Shown one piece after another: positions 15,769 through 23,704 of a stretch of 57,656 nt of DNA. Numbering within the stretch: position 1 is the first letter of the stretch; every line of letters begins with the position of its first letter. Made by a program: the position numbers and the translations under genes. Below the pieces are notes generated by a model, which saw only the letters and a list, made by a program, of their open reading frames with translations, did not search any database and was not told the DNA's origin. The DNA lies in assembly GCA_002385415.1 (NCBI GenBank), contig DGDL01000041.1, positions 23,345-81,000 on the forward strand, read 5' to 3'. The stretch is from Clostridiales bacterium UBA3953 (GTDB taxonomy: Bacteria; Bacillota; Clostridia; Oscillospirales; CAG-272).

Positions 15769-15814
15769 CGAGCGCGGGCACATAAATCGCGGTGCAGGAA
15801 ATTAAAGTACCGAC

Positions 15815-15843
15815 TTGCGCTGCAAGCGGTAAAATGGTATAAT
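15815..15843 (+). promoter_or_regulatory. Plus-strand promoter facing the end of the amidase gene
   Basis: TTGCGC (15815-15820), a 17-bp spacer and TATAAT (15838-15843). It would transcribe antisense to the amidase-like gene and reach the mscS-type gene about 570 bases further on. Confidence 0.55.
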
Positions 15844-15866
15844 ATTATAGGAAGCTGGATAGCAGG

Positions 15867-16367
15867 CTACCATTTTCGGACATGCGTGATGTGCAAAAAG
15901 CGCACCCGCTGGTAAATATATGTGTCGAGCGGACGGTAGTCGCAGTCTATCTCGTGAGCGGCGACAAGCACCGTGCCCGGTGTGGGCGGGCTGCCTGACA
16001 CAGCCACGATTATGGCGGTGTGCGCGAAGCGGCTGCCGTCAAACGAAAGCTGCACCACGTCGCCGGGCTCGACAGTGCCGAGGTCTGCGGTGACGGCGAC
16101 CGGCCCGACGCCTTTGTTTGTTGTTAGAAAATTATAAAGATACTGCACGCCCGTCCAGGCCGGCGCTCGGTCGTTTATATTGCGATAATACCAGCCGAAG
16201 GTCGGCGTGTAGTTCATTATGCCCGAGCCTGCATATAGTGCCTGGGACACAAAATTTGTGCAGTCGCCCCCCATACCGGCAAAATCGGCATAGCGGGGAT
16301 TGCGCTTGTATGCCCAGGTATGGGCATAACTGACCGCTGCATCGCGGTTATACTCTACGTCACGCAT
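15867..16367 (-). CDS. Amidase domain (Amidase_6-like) protein
   Basis: A 166-aa protein of the NlpC/P60-like cysteine peptidase fold known as the putative amidase domain, found in clostridial cell-wall proteins. YNRDAAVSYAHTWA begins the domain and GGDCTNFVSQ carries the presumed nucleophile C36. WTGVQYLYNFL and FAHTAIIV (candidate catalytic His) follow. It likely acts on peptidoglycan peptides, but no signal peptide is present. The ATG at 16367 follows CAAGGTG. The frame is open to a TTG at 16403, which has no ribosome-binding site. It is divergent from the MscS-type gene, with only 48 bp between starts. Confidence 0.8.
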   Translation of the reverse strand: MRDVEYNRDAAVSYAHTWAYKRNPRYADFAGMGGDCTNFVSQALYAGSGIMNYTPTFGWYYRNINDRAPAWTGVQYLYNFLTTNKGVGPVAVTADLGTVEPGDVVQLSFDGSRFAHTAIIVAVSGSPPTPGTVLVAAHEIDCDYRPLDTYIYQRVRFLHITHVRKW

Positions 16368-16415
16368 AACACACCTTGAAACATTAATATAGCCGTTTCC
16401 CAAAAGGGTTTAAAA

Positions 16416-17624
16416 GTGGAGCAAACAGGATTGACCCAAACAGTTACGAATTTTTTGGCAGGTACCGGTATGGATGAAACCGCGGCAGCGGGTTTGGCAG
16501 GTGCCGGTGTTGCTTTTGCTGCGATATTATGCTGCGCGCTGGCTTATTTTGTCGTAAAAAAGCCTCTGCTCATGTTGATTGGCACCGCAACAAAGAAAAG
16601 CAAAGTCAAGTGGGCCGGCGTATTTCATGCACGCGGCGTTTTCGACCGGCTGGTGCTGCTTATACCGGCGCTGATGCTGTATTTCTTTTCGCCGGCTTTC
16701 GGGCCGGGCGAGGCATTTGTGCGCGGACTTGCGGGCTTCGTTTGCGTGCTTGCGTCGCTGCTTGCCTTCGGGCGGCTGCTCGACGCGGTAGACGACATCT
16801 ATCGCACCTATGAAATGTCAAAGCTGCGCCCGATTAAAGGCTATCTTCAGGTTATCAAAATCGCCTCATATATAATTGCCGCGGTGCTCGGTATAAGCGC
16901 GCTGCTCGACAAGTCGCCGGCGTGGATACTCGGCGGAATAGGTGCGGCGACCGCAGTGCTGATGCTGATATTTCAAAACACCATTTTAGGTTTTGTCGCA
17001 AGCATTCAGCTTACCGAAAACGACATGCTGCATATCGGCGACTGGATAGAGATGCCGACCCGGGACGCAAACGGGTTTGTTGTCGATATATCCCTGCACA
17101 CCGTCAAGGTGCAAAACTGGGACAAATCTATCACCACGGTTCCTACACACGCGCTTATGAGCGAGTCGTTTCACAACTGGCGCGGCATGTGGGAGATAGG
17201 CGGCCGGCGAATCAAGCGCGCCGTAAATATCGACATGCGCAGCGTGCGATTTGTGGACGACGAGCTGGCTGTGCGGCTCGGGAAAATGCCGTATGTCAAA
17301 GAGTACTTAAGCGTAGCGGGCTCGCAGGGCGGGCCGCCGCCGACAAATCTCGGCGCGCTGCGCGCCTATCTTACCGGATTTCTGCAAAATAACCCCGATA
17401 TACGGGGCGACATGCTCCTAAAAGTCAGGTATCTCGACCCGACAGAGCACGGCATCCCGCTTGAAATATATGCTTTTGCCGCCGCCACTAATTTTGACAG
17501 GTTCGAGGACATCCAATCGGAAATATTTGAGCATGTTATAACGGTAATCCCGCAGTTTGGGCTGCGGATATACCAGAACATTTCCGGCTCCGACCTTGCA
17601 GAGGTAGCGGAGCGGTGCAATTAG
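16416..17624 (+). CDS. Mechanosensitive ion channel, YbdG/MscS family
   Basis: A 402-aa membrane channel that opens under tension to relieve osmotic downshock. About five N-terminal transmembrane helices are followed by the MscS pore and beta domain: IFQNTILGFVASIQLTENDMLHIGDWIEM, then VQNWDKSITTVPTHAL and NWRGMWEIGGRRIKR. The last two stretches match the miniconductance branch (E. coli YbdG, 415 aa) more closely than MscS. Translation starts at GTG 16416. The preceding bases AAAAGGG are a modest ribosome-binding site. rsgA follows at 42 bp, probably on the same transcript. Confidence 0.9.
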   Translation: MEQTGLTQTVTNFLAGTGMDETAAAGLAGAGVAFAAILCCALAYFVVKKPLLMLIGTATKKSKVKWAGVFHARGVFDRLVLLIPALMLYFFSPAFGPGEAFVRGLAGFVCVLASLLAFGRLLDAVDDIYRTYEMSKLRPIKGYLQVIKIASYIIAAVLGISALLDKSPAWILGGIGAATAVLMLIFQNTILGFVASIQLTENDMLHIGDWIEMPTRDANGFVVDISLHTVKVQNWDKSITTVPTHALMSESFHNWRGMWEIGGRRIKRAVNIDMRSVRFVDDELAVRLGKMPYVKEYLSVAGSQGGPPPTNLGALRAYLTGFLQNNPDIRGDMLLKVRYLDPTEHGIPLEIYAFAAATNFDRFEDIQSEIFEHVITVIPQFGLRIYQNISGSDLAEVAERCN

Positions 17625-17666
17625 ATATAAGCAGGAAGGGAGAGAAGTGATAAATACTGTCGTTTT

Positions 17667-18629
17667 ATGAAGCAAATTGACGGAATTATAACCGCCGCCG
17701 TCGGCGGTCTTTACACTGTACGCTGTGACGACGGAGAGGTGCTGCGTTGTCCGGCAAGAGGCGTATTCAGGCATCAGGGCGTCACACCGCTGGTCGGCGA
17801 CAGGGTGACGGTCGAATATGACCCCGCGAGTTTGGCCGAAAAGCGCGTCGCGGAAAAAAGCACAGCGGCCACGCGCGGTTCGGCGTCCGACGGGTTTATT
17901 GCCGCAGTTCATCCCCGCCGGTCGGAGCTGGTCAGGCCGCCGGTCGCAAACATCGACCTGCTCTATATTACCGCGGCGGCCGCAAAGCCCGATCCCCAGC
18001 CGATCAGCATCGACAAAATGACCTGTGTCGCCGAACACAACGGAATCGAGCCGGTGATAATAGTGACAAAGCGTGACCTTGCGCCCGAGCGGGCGGACGA
18101 GCTTGCCGCCATATACAGGCTCGCGGGCTACACGGCTTTTGCGGTGTCGGTTACCGAAGGCAGCGGCGATATTGACGCTCTCCACAATTTTGTCAAAAAC
18201 GACGGCGCGGGCAAAATATCGGCGTTTGCGGGGGTTTCCGGCGCGGGCAAATCCACGGTGCTCGGTCATATCTATCCGCATTTTGCGCCCGAGGTCGGCG
18301 AGGTCAGCCGCAAACTGGGCAGGGGAAGGCATACGACGCGCACCGTCACCCTTTATGAAATCGAAGGCGGCGGATATATAGCCGATACGCCCGGCTTCAG
18401 TCTGCTGGATTTTATCCGTTACGATTTCATGGAAGTGGATGACTTGGATTATGCCTTCCGCGAGTTTCAGCCCTATCTCGGCCGGTGCCGATACAACGAC
18501 TGCTCGCACACGAAAGAGGAGGGCTGCGTCATTATCGAAGCGATCGAGGAGGGCAAAGTCGCGCGCACGCGCCACGAAAGCTATGTGACACTGTACGCCG
18601 AGCTGAAGTCCAAAAAACCGTGGAAATAA
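17667..18629 (+). CDS. rsgA: Ribosome small subunit-dependent GTPase A
   Basis: A 30S maturation factor with a circularly permuted GTPase. An N-terminal OB-fold covers residues 1-75 (LVGDRVTVEYD). The G motifs come in the permuted order: TKRD (G4) near 135, then GVSGAGKST (G1) near 192 and DTPGF (G3) near 240. A C-terminal zinc knuckle CRYNDCSHTKEEGC closes the protein. The length (320 aa) is a little above the B. subtilis enzyme. In Bacillus the locus runs rsgA-rpe-thiN-spoVM. Here a SpoVM-like ORF lies 165 bp away on the opposite strand, which keeps the association. Confidence 0.95.
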   Translation: MKQIDGIITAAVGGLYTVRCDDGEVLRCPARGVFRHQGVTPLVGDRVTVEYDPASLAEKRVAEKSTAATRGSASDGFIAAVHPRRSELVRPPVANIDLLYITAAAAKPDPQPISIDKMTCVAEHNGIEPVIIVTKRDLAPERADELAAIYRLAGYTAFAVSVTEGSGDIDALHNFVKNDGAGKISAFAGVSGAGKSTVLGHIYPHFAPEVGEVSRKLGRGRHTTRTVTLYEIEGGGYIADTPGFSLLDFIRYDFMEVDDLDYAFREFQPYLGRCRYNDCSHTKEEGCVIIEAIEEGKVARTRHESYVTLYAELKSKKPWK

Positions 18630-18630
18630 A

Positions 18631-18665
18631 CCGCGGATGTGAGCGTGCCGGTCGCTCGTCCGCGG
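18631..18665. terminator. Long hairpin after rsgA
   Basis: CCGCGGA (18631-18637) pairs with TCCGCGG (18659-18665), with an inner GAGCG/CGCTC stem. No clear T-tract follows on the plus strand, so it may be an mRNA 3' stabiliser or a weak terminator. Confidence 0.5.
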
Positions 18666-18793
18666 CTGAAAGTTCTTTGATAGACAAAGGTTTGCCGTGC
18701 GCTGTGGTGCGACGGGAATAGTTTTGCGGCATTTGCCTAAAATACATGCAGATGCCCAAAGCCGCGGTATAAGAGGGCGCGGCCCGGCGACAT

Positions 18794-18871
18794 CTACTTC
18801 TTTTTCCGCATAAAAAGTCTGCGGAGAAGCGGCCTTAAAATTCTCGGTGATTTCAAAACTATAATTTTCAT
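18794..18871 (-). CDS. spoVM: SpoVM-like sporulation peptide (25 aa)
   Basis: A 25-codon ORF encodes MKIIVLKSP, then RILRPLLRRLF and a basic KKK tail. B. subtilis SpoVM is a 26-aa amphipathic helix that recognises the convex forespore membrane, anchors SpoIVA for coat and cortex assembly, and inhibits FtsH. It starts MKFYTIKLP, with the functionally important proline at position 9, as here. Length, charge pattern, hydrophobic spacing and position next to rsgA all agree. A strong ribosome-binding site is not visible (AAGCGAGC about 12 bases upstream). The gene is below the usual length cutoffs of gene finders. Confidence 0.75.
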   Translation of the reverse strand: MKIIVLKSPRILRPLLRRLFMRKKK

Positions 18872-18943
18872 GGCGCTATGTACGCTCGCTTTCTGCGGCA
18901 GGTTGCCGCGCAGTTGTTTGGAAGGTAAATTGCTTATTGCCTG

Positions 18944-19099
18944 TCAGCGAAAAAGAAAGATCAAAAGCCCAGCCGCGACCAAAGCTGCCGATTCCACAAT
19001 TATAAGCAGATGTACGGGCAGAAAGAAAGTGAGAAGTATCCCGCCGCCGAATGCTATTACCACCACACCCGCCGCCCGGCACAGATTTTTTGCTCTCAT
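18944..19099 (-). CDS. Small hydrophobic membrane protein (51 aa)
   Basis: A short ORF with a perfect ribosome-binding site (GGGAGG, 7 bases before the ATG). The peptide has a basic start (MRAKNLCR), two hydrophobic stretches (VVVIAFGGGILLTFFL and LLIIVESAALVAAGLLIFLF) separated by a proline, and ends in Arg. It should form a two-helix membrane hairpin. Similar small proteins of unknown role are common in Clostridia. It lies 72 bp upstream of the SpoVM-like ORF on the same strand, so the two may share a transcript and a sporulation role; that link is inferred. Confidence 0.75.
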   Translation of the reverse strand: MRAKNLCRAAGVVVIAFGGGILLTFFLPVHLLIIVESAALVAAGLLIFLFR

Positions 19100-19245
19100 C
19101 GCCACGCCTCCCGGTTACGGATTGTTTGTTATCAGTTTATGCCGCAGTGCCGATAGGGTGAAAAAATCGGCTACAGTGACACGAATTTTTTGAAAAACGC
19201 CCTTTTCTTGCAGAAAATCGGCAGAATACAAATATAAAGGTTTTT

Positions 19246-19845
19246 ATGAGATATATACCACCGAAACTAAACAATTCCGCCGGTGTGCTGTCGGGTCTGC
19301 TTGTTTTTTCGACAGCCGTCTGCCTGCTGCTTGCGGGCACGCCGAATATGCCGCGCGGAATACTTCATATATTTGCAGTAGGTTTTGCCGTTGCGGGCAT
19401 ACAAATTACGCAGCGCTTTGTTTTAACATACTTTGAATACGAGCTGCTAACCCGCAGTGTGCCGGGTAGCGGCACATACCATAACGATGGCATAGCCGTA
19501 GCGGCCGGAGCGGACGAGCAGCCGTTTGACGGAAGATACGATTTTTCGGTCGTGCGCGTTCAGGGCATGCGCCGCAAAACGGTTTGCAGCCTGTCCTGCA
19601 CGACACTCATTGACGTGTATGCCGGCGACAAAAAATCGCGCGAGGAAGCCGAGAAAAAACACGGTAAGCCGGCGATGGTCTATAATTTCAAGCGCAACCT
19701 GTTCGGCGCGCGGGTCGTATGCGCCCTATTCGAGTTCAACGACAAGCTCGTTGAGATAAGGCTTGAATGCAGCGAATCGTTTGAAAGCATGCTGCGCTCT
19801 CGGATTGGCGGCGCGACCCCGCGGCCGACCGAAAGGCTGGATTAG
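19246..19845 (+). CDS. Two-helix membrane protein of unknown function
   Basis: No family recognised with confidence. The 199-aa protein has two hydrophobic helices at about 12-30 and 38-58. The soluble C-terminal domain contains the paired cysteines VCSLSC near 120, a charged stretch AGDKKSREEAEKKHGK, and a beta-like end (VVCALFEFNDKLVEIRLECSESF). The layout suggests a membrane-anchored cytoplasmic domain. It stands alone on the plus strand between the minus-strand small-protein pair and birA, followed by a strong terminator. Confidence 0.7.
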   Translation: MRYIPPKLNNSAGVLSGLLVFSTAVCLLLAGTPNMPRGILHIFAVGFAVAGIQITQRFVLTYFEYELLTRSVPGSGTYHNDGIAVAAGADEQPFDGRYDFSVVRVQGMRRKTVCSLSCTTLIDVYAGDKKSREEAEKKHGKPAMVYNFKRNLFGARVVCALFEFNDKLVEIRLECSESFESMLRSRIGGATPRPTERLD

Positions 19846-19893
19846 CAGCGGATAAAAAGTCACGGACAGAGCGGAGACCCTCCGCTTCAGGAG

Positions 19894-19936
19894 AATAACC
19901 CCTGTCGAGTTTATGCTCGACAGGGGTTATTTGCTT
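19894..19936. terminator. Shared terminator of the 2-TM protein gene and birA
   Basis: A perfect 16-bp stem (19894-19909 with 19916-19931) around TTTATG. The right arm contains the birA stop codon. A TTATTTGCTTTC tail follows on the plus strand. GCGGAG/CTCCGC at 19871-19885 is a second small hairpin just before it. Confidence 0.85.
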
Positions 19937-20793
19937 TCGGTATCTGTCTGTTTGTCGTCCGGTCGGATGCTGATTTCGCCGAAGGCGAGCGCCTCTTCCT
20001 CGCCGTCGTCATAGCGCACCAGAAGATGCAGCGAGTCGTCCAGCCCCAGCGCCAGTGCCGGCCTGCGACTGCTGCCGCAAATAACCGTTATGTGCTTGCC
20101 CGGTGTGGTGCAATACGATTTATACAGCCGCACAATCTCGGAGGGGTCGGCAGAGGGCAGCACATAAAGCTTTGCAAAGTTGCTCAGAACCGCGGCTGCG
20201 ACGCGGTCAGGCAGGTCGGCAGGCGGCACCTCGCCTTTAAAAAGCGCGCCGGCGGTGCCGGCGATATCGGCGGGAAAGCCGCCCTTAGGCCAGACAAGGT
20301 TAATGCCGATCCCGAGCACCGCAAAATCCAGACCGCCCGCCCGCGAGGCCGACCCTTCGGTGAGTATGCCGCAGACTTTTCGGTCGCCTATCAGCACATC
20401 GTTTACCCACTTTATGGCGGGACGGGTTGCAGCTGTGCTTTCAATGGCGCGGCAAACCGCTACCGCCGCCGCGGTGGTGATAAACTCTGGCTTTGCAAGC
20501 TCGTCCTGTGGGCGCAGCACAACGCTGAGATAAAGCCCCGTACCGCGCGGGGAATGAAACGCCCGTCCGAGCCGCCCTCTCCCCGCGGTTTGTCCGTCGG
20601 CGACAATCACTTTACCGGCGGCACAGCCTTCCGCCGCCATGCGTTTGGCTATCGTATTTGTAGAGTCAACCACACCGACGCACTCGACGGAGTAAAACTC
20701 TGCCGCGGGCGCGCAGAGCCGCGCGACTATGCCCGCCTCCGACGGTGGATGCAGCGTGGTATCCGATATGACGGGCTTTTCCGGGTTTTTCAT
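19927..20793 (-). CDS. birA: Biotin--[acetyl-CoA-carboxylase] ligase
   Basis: Activates biotin to biotinyl-AMP and transfers it to biotin-dependent carboxylases. The 288-aa protein has VDSTNTIAKRMA, the adenylate-binding GQTAGRGRLGRAFHSPRGTGLYLS near 85-110, and KWVNDVLIGDRKVCGIL. The C-terminal SH3-like domain ends in DGEEEALAFGEISIR. The first 35 residues are not a winged helix, so this is a monofunctional ligase without the repressor domain of E. coli BirA. GGAG precedes the ATG. It is divergent from the helicase gene. Confidence 0.93.
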   Translation of the reverse strand: MKNPEKPVISDTTLHPPSEAGIVARLCAPAAEFYSVECVGVVDSTNTIAKRMAAEGCAAGKVIVADGQTAGRGRLGRAFHSPRGTGLYLSVVLRPQDELAKPEFITTAAAVAVCRAIESTAATRPAIKWVNDVLIGDRKVCGILTEGSASRAGGLDFAVLGIGINLVWPKGGFPADIAGTAGALFKGEVPPADLPDRVAAAVLSNFAKLYVLPSADPSEIVRLYKSYCTTPGKHITVICGSSRRPALALGLDDSLHLLVRYDDGEEEALAFGEISIRPDDKQTDTESK

Positions 20794-20826
20794 AGTTTAC
20801 GCTCCGAAAAACGACATTTTACAGCG

Positions 20827-20856
20827 ATTATACCATCTCCGTGATGTTGCGGTCAA
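20827..20856 (-). promoter_or_regulatory. birA promoter
   Basis: On the minus strand, TTGACC (20856-20851), an 18-bp spacer and TATAAT (20832-20827). Confidence 0.85.
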
Positions 20857-20889
20857 GCAAAATGCCGCCTTAAAAGACATTCAGCTTGC

Positions 20890-20918
20890 TTGACTTGGGT
20901 CCGGCGTTGTGTTATAAT
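20890..20918 (+). promoter_or_regulatory. Promoter of the UvrD-type helicase gene
   Basis: TTGACT (20890-20895), a 17-bp spacer and TATAAT (20913-20918). The leader is about 95 bases. Confidence 0.87.
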
Positions 20919-21020
20919 GTTAATATAAACGTTACAATGGCTATTTTTGCGCTTAAAAAATGTGCATGTGAAGAATGCCGTACGCGGCGTTCTTCTGCTT
21001 TGACGGATAGGGAGCGGAAC

Positions 21021-23429
21021 ATGGATAAAACCGAGAATTTAACGGATTTGGGCGGGCTCGGACAGAGGTTTCTTGCCTTTAAACGAAAACTTTTCGACAA
21101 ACTTTATGAGTCGCTGAACGAAAGACAGCGGGAAGCGGTTTTCACCGTAAACGGGCCTCTGCTTGTGCTGGCAGGCGCTGGCAGCGGAAAGACGACAGTG
21201 CTTGTTCAGCGCATTGCATACATGATAAAGTACGGAAACTCGTATTTTTCCGACCGTTTGCCCGCAAGTCTTTCACAAGCCGATGTCGAGCGCCTTCAGA
21301 CCGCGCTTTCGTACGACCGAGAGGGCATGGAAGCCGTGCTCAGCGAGTACATCGAAAATCCATGCCCGCCGTGGTCAGTTTTGGCGATTACATTCACAAA
21401 CAAAGCCGCGGGCGAGATGAAAGAACGGCTTGCGGGGCAGCTGGGCGAAGATATTGCTTCCGATTTGTGGACCGGAACGTTTCACTCTGTCTGCCTGCGC
21501 ATGCTGCGCAAATATACCGAGCAGGCCGGCTATAAACCCGGGTTTACGATATGCGATACGGAAGACTCGAAACGCGTCTTTTCGCAGTGCTTTAAGGAGC
21601 TGAATATAGACGAAAAGCTGCTCCCCATCAAAACGGTGCAAAATACTGTAAGTCGCGCAAAGGACAAGCTGATAACACCGGCAGAATTTGCGGCTCAGGC
21701 AGGAAATGACCATAGGATGCGCCAAATGGCGGCGCTTTATACGCTTTACCAGCGCAAACTGCTCGAGTCTAACCTGCTTGACTTCGACGACATCATAATG
21801 AGCACCGTAATGCTGCTCAGAAACTGTGATGAGGCGCGCGAGTATTATCAAAACAAATTCCGGTATATATGTGTAGACGAATATCAGGACACAAACGTCG
21901 CCCAGCTTGAGCTTGTCCTGCTTTTGGCGGGCAAGCACCGCAATCTCATGGTTGTCGGCGACGACGACCAAAGCATCTACAAGTTCAGGGGCGCGACGAT
22001 TGAAAATATATTGACGTTCGACTCGCAGTTTCCGGACGCAAAGGTCGTTAAACTTGAGCAGAATTACCGTTCGACACAGAACATATTGACGGCTGCAAAC
22101 GCTGTGATTCGCAACAACATCGGCCGCCGCGGGAAAGAGCTGTGGACGGATGCGGGCTCAGGCGACCCGATTGTGGTCCGTAAACTGTCAAACCAGGTCG
22201 ATGAGGCGAAATTTATTATAAACAAAATCATGGAGCTGGTTATCCGCGAAAAGCGGAAATTCAGCGATTTTGCGGTGCTTTACCGCGTGAACGCACAGTC
22301 GAACAGCCTTGAACAGGTGTTTGCGCGCAGCGGCGTTGCCTATCGCATGATAGGCGGCACGCGGTTTTACGAGCGCAAAGAGATAAAGGACATCATAGCA
22401 TATCTCAGTGTTATAAATAATACCAGCGACGATTTGCGCTTGCGCCGGATTATAAACGAGCCGAAACGCAAGATAGGCGAGACCACCGTAAATCATTTAA
22501 TGGAGCTTGCCGACATACACAGGGTCCCGATGTTCGAGATCATGGAAAATGCGTCGGAATATCCGCAGATTTCAAAATCGGCATACAAGCTGCGCGATTT
22601 TGTGGAGATGATTAGAAAGCTGCAGACGCTCGAGGGAGAAGTGCCGCTGCACGAGCTTGTCGAGCAGACGGTAGAGGTAACAGGCTATCGCGCCATGCTC
22701 GAAGCCGGCGGCGAAGCGGAAGCCGAGCGGCTTGAGAACGTCAAAGAGCTTATCTCGAACGTCATTGCCTACGAGCAGTCGCACGACGAGCCGACCCTTT
22801 CCGGTTTCCTCGAGGAAACAGCGCTGGTTGCGGACATCGACAACTATGATAAAGATGCGGACGCCGTGGTGCTCATGACAATCCACAGCGCAAAAGGATT
22901 GGAGTTTCCGGTCGTGTTCATACCCGGGTTCGAGGAGGGGATATTCCCCGGAATCCAGTCGATTACCAATCCCGAGGAGCTGGAGGAAGAGCGCCGGCTG
23001 GCTTATGTGGCGATCACCCGCGCGCGTGAAAAGCTGTTTTGCCTGCATGTTAAGGAAAGGCTTTTATACGGTCATACCCAATATAACCAGCCCTCGCGGT
23101 TCATTTCGGAGATGCCGGATGAGGTTGTCGACCGCGAGACACCGCCCGATGTGGTCGAGAAAGCAAACGAGCAGCCGACCTCCTCACGCCAGCGAAAAAA
23201 TGTCATCTCAAAGGAATTTTTCCGCAAAACAGCGGTTGCCGGCGGCATAGGTCGTGCGTCATCCATCGAAAGGTTCGAGGCGGGCGACGAAGTGCAGCAC
23301 CTGACGTTCGGTCACGGCACTGTTATATCAGTGCAGGAGATGGGCGCCGATTTGCTGTACGAGATAGCATTTGACAACTTCGGCACGAAAAAACTGATGG
23401 CAACTTACGCCAAACTTAAGCGAGTTTAG
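21021..23429 (+). CDS. pcrA: ATP-dependent DNA helicase, UvrD/PcrA type
   Basis: An SF1A 3'-5' helicase for DNA repair and replication-fork housekeeping. The 802-aa product has LNERQREAVF (Q motif), GAGSGKTT (motif I), ITFTNKAAGEMKER (Ia), VDEYQDTN (II), GDDDQSIYKFRGA (III), QNYRST (IV), TIHSAKGLEF (V) and YVAITRAREKL (VI). The C-terminal GDEVQHLTFGHGTVISV part is the Tudor-like RNA-polymerase-interacting region of PcrA. The N-terminal domain carries an extra insert (about residues 70-115) between motifs I and Ia. The ATG at 21021 follows GGGAGCGG; the frame is open upstream across the promoter. The symbol pcrA rather than uvrD is by lineage. Confidence 0.93.
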   Translation: MDKTENLTDLGGLGQRFLAFKRKLFDKLYESLNERQREAVFTVNGPLLVLAGAGSGKTTVLVQRIAYMIKYGNSYFSDRLPASLSQADVERLQTALSYDREGMEAVLSEYIENPCPPWSVLAITFTNKAAGEMKERLAGQLGEDIASDLWTGTFHSVCLRMLRKYTEQAGYKPGFTICDTEDSKRVFSQCFKELNIDEKLLPIKTVQNTVSRAKDKLITPAEFAAQAGNDHRMRQMAALYTLYQRKLLESNLLDFDDIIMSTVMLLRNCDEAREYYQNKFRYICVDEYQDTNVAQLELVLLLAGKHRNLMVVGDDDQSIYKFRGATIENILTFDSQFPDAKVVKLEQNYRSTQNILTAANAVIRNNIGRRGKELWTDAGSGDPIVVRKLSNQVDEAKFIINKIMELVIREKRKFSDFAVLYRVNAQSNSLEQVFARSGVAYRMIGGTRFYERKEIKDIIAYLSVINNTSDDLRLRRIINEPKRKIGETTVNHLMELADIHRVPMFEIMENASEYPQISKSAYKLRDFVEMIRKLQTLEGEVPLHELVEQTVEVTGYRAMLEAGGEAEAERLENVKELISNVIAYEQSHDEPTLSGFLEETALVADIDNYDKDADAVVLMTIHSAKGLEFPVVFIPGFEEGIFPGIQSITNPEELEEERRLAYVAITRAREKLFCLHVKERLLYGHTQYNQPSRFISEMPDEVVDRETPPDVVEKANEQPTSSRQRKNVISKEFFRKTAVAGGIGRASSIERFEAGDEVQHLTFGHGTVISVQEMGADLLYEIAFDNFGTKKLMATYAKLKRV

Positions 23430-23500
23430 TTTTTGTTGCATTTTTTTCATGAGTTTTCTAAAAAAATTCAAAAAAACTTTATATTTCCAAAATAATCAAA

Positions 23501-23700
23501 TGATATAATATATCGCGCGTGACTTGCAGCCGCCTGTTCGTCGATTTAAAACGAATGGGCGGCGCAAACGGTGAAAAGCGGAGTTTTATGGCACGGGCAA
23601 GTAAACCGGCCCGGCGCAGCGGTATAAAACCCCAAACAAAGCGCCGGTTGGCGACAAGGCAAGGGAGCGGCCGCAAACCGCGGCTACTACAATCTGCTCT
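23501..23700 (+). ncRNA. Candidate structured RNA between pcrA and spmB
   Basis: An extended -10 (TGATATAAT, 23501-23509) is followed by dense pairing. A 13-bp stem (23529-23541 with 23551-23563) is extended by TTGC/GCAA across one bulged A. Then GTTTTAT (23583-23589) pairs with ATAAAAC (23624-23630), enclosing CGGGC/GCCCG. Further on there are CGCC/GGCG and GCGG/CCGC hairpins, which on the minus strand could terminate spmB. An overlapping plus-strand frame of 92 codons from 23589 is Arg-rich and runs into spmB antisense, so it is not accepted as a gene. No known RNA family is recognised. Confidence 0.4.
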
Positions 23701-23704
23701 CTGT

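Noticed and set aside
17418..18575. Minus-strand open frame of 385 codons
   Set aside because: It lies opposite the YbdG-type channel and rsgA, both with firm motifs. It has no ribosome-binding site or recognisable domain.
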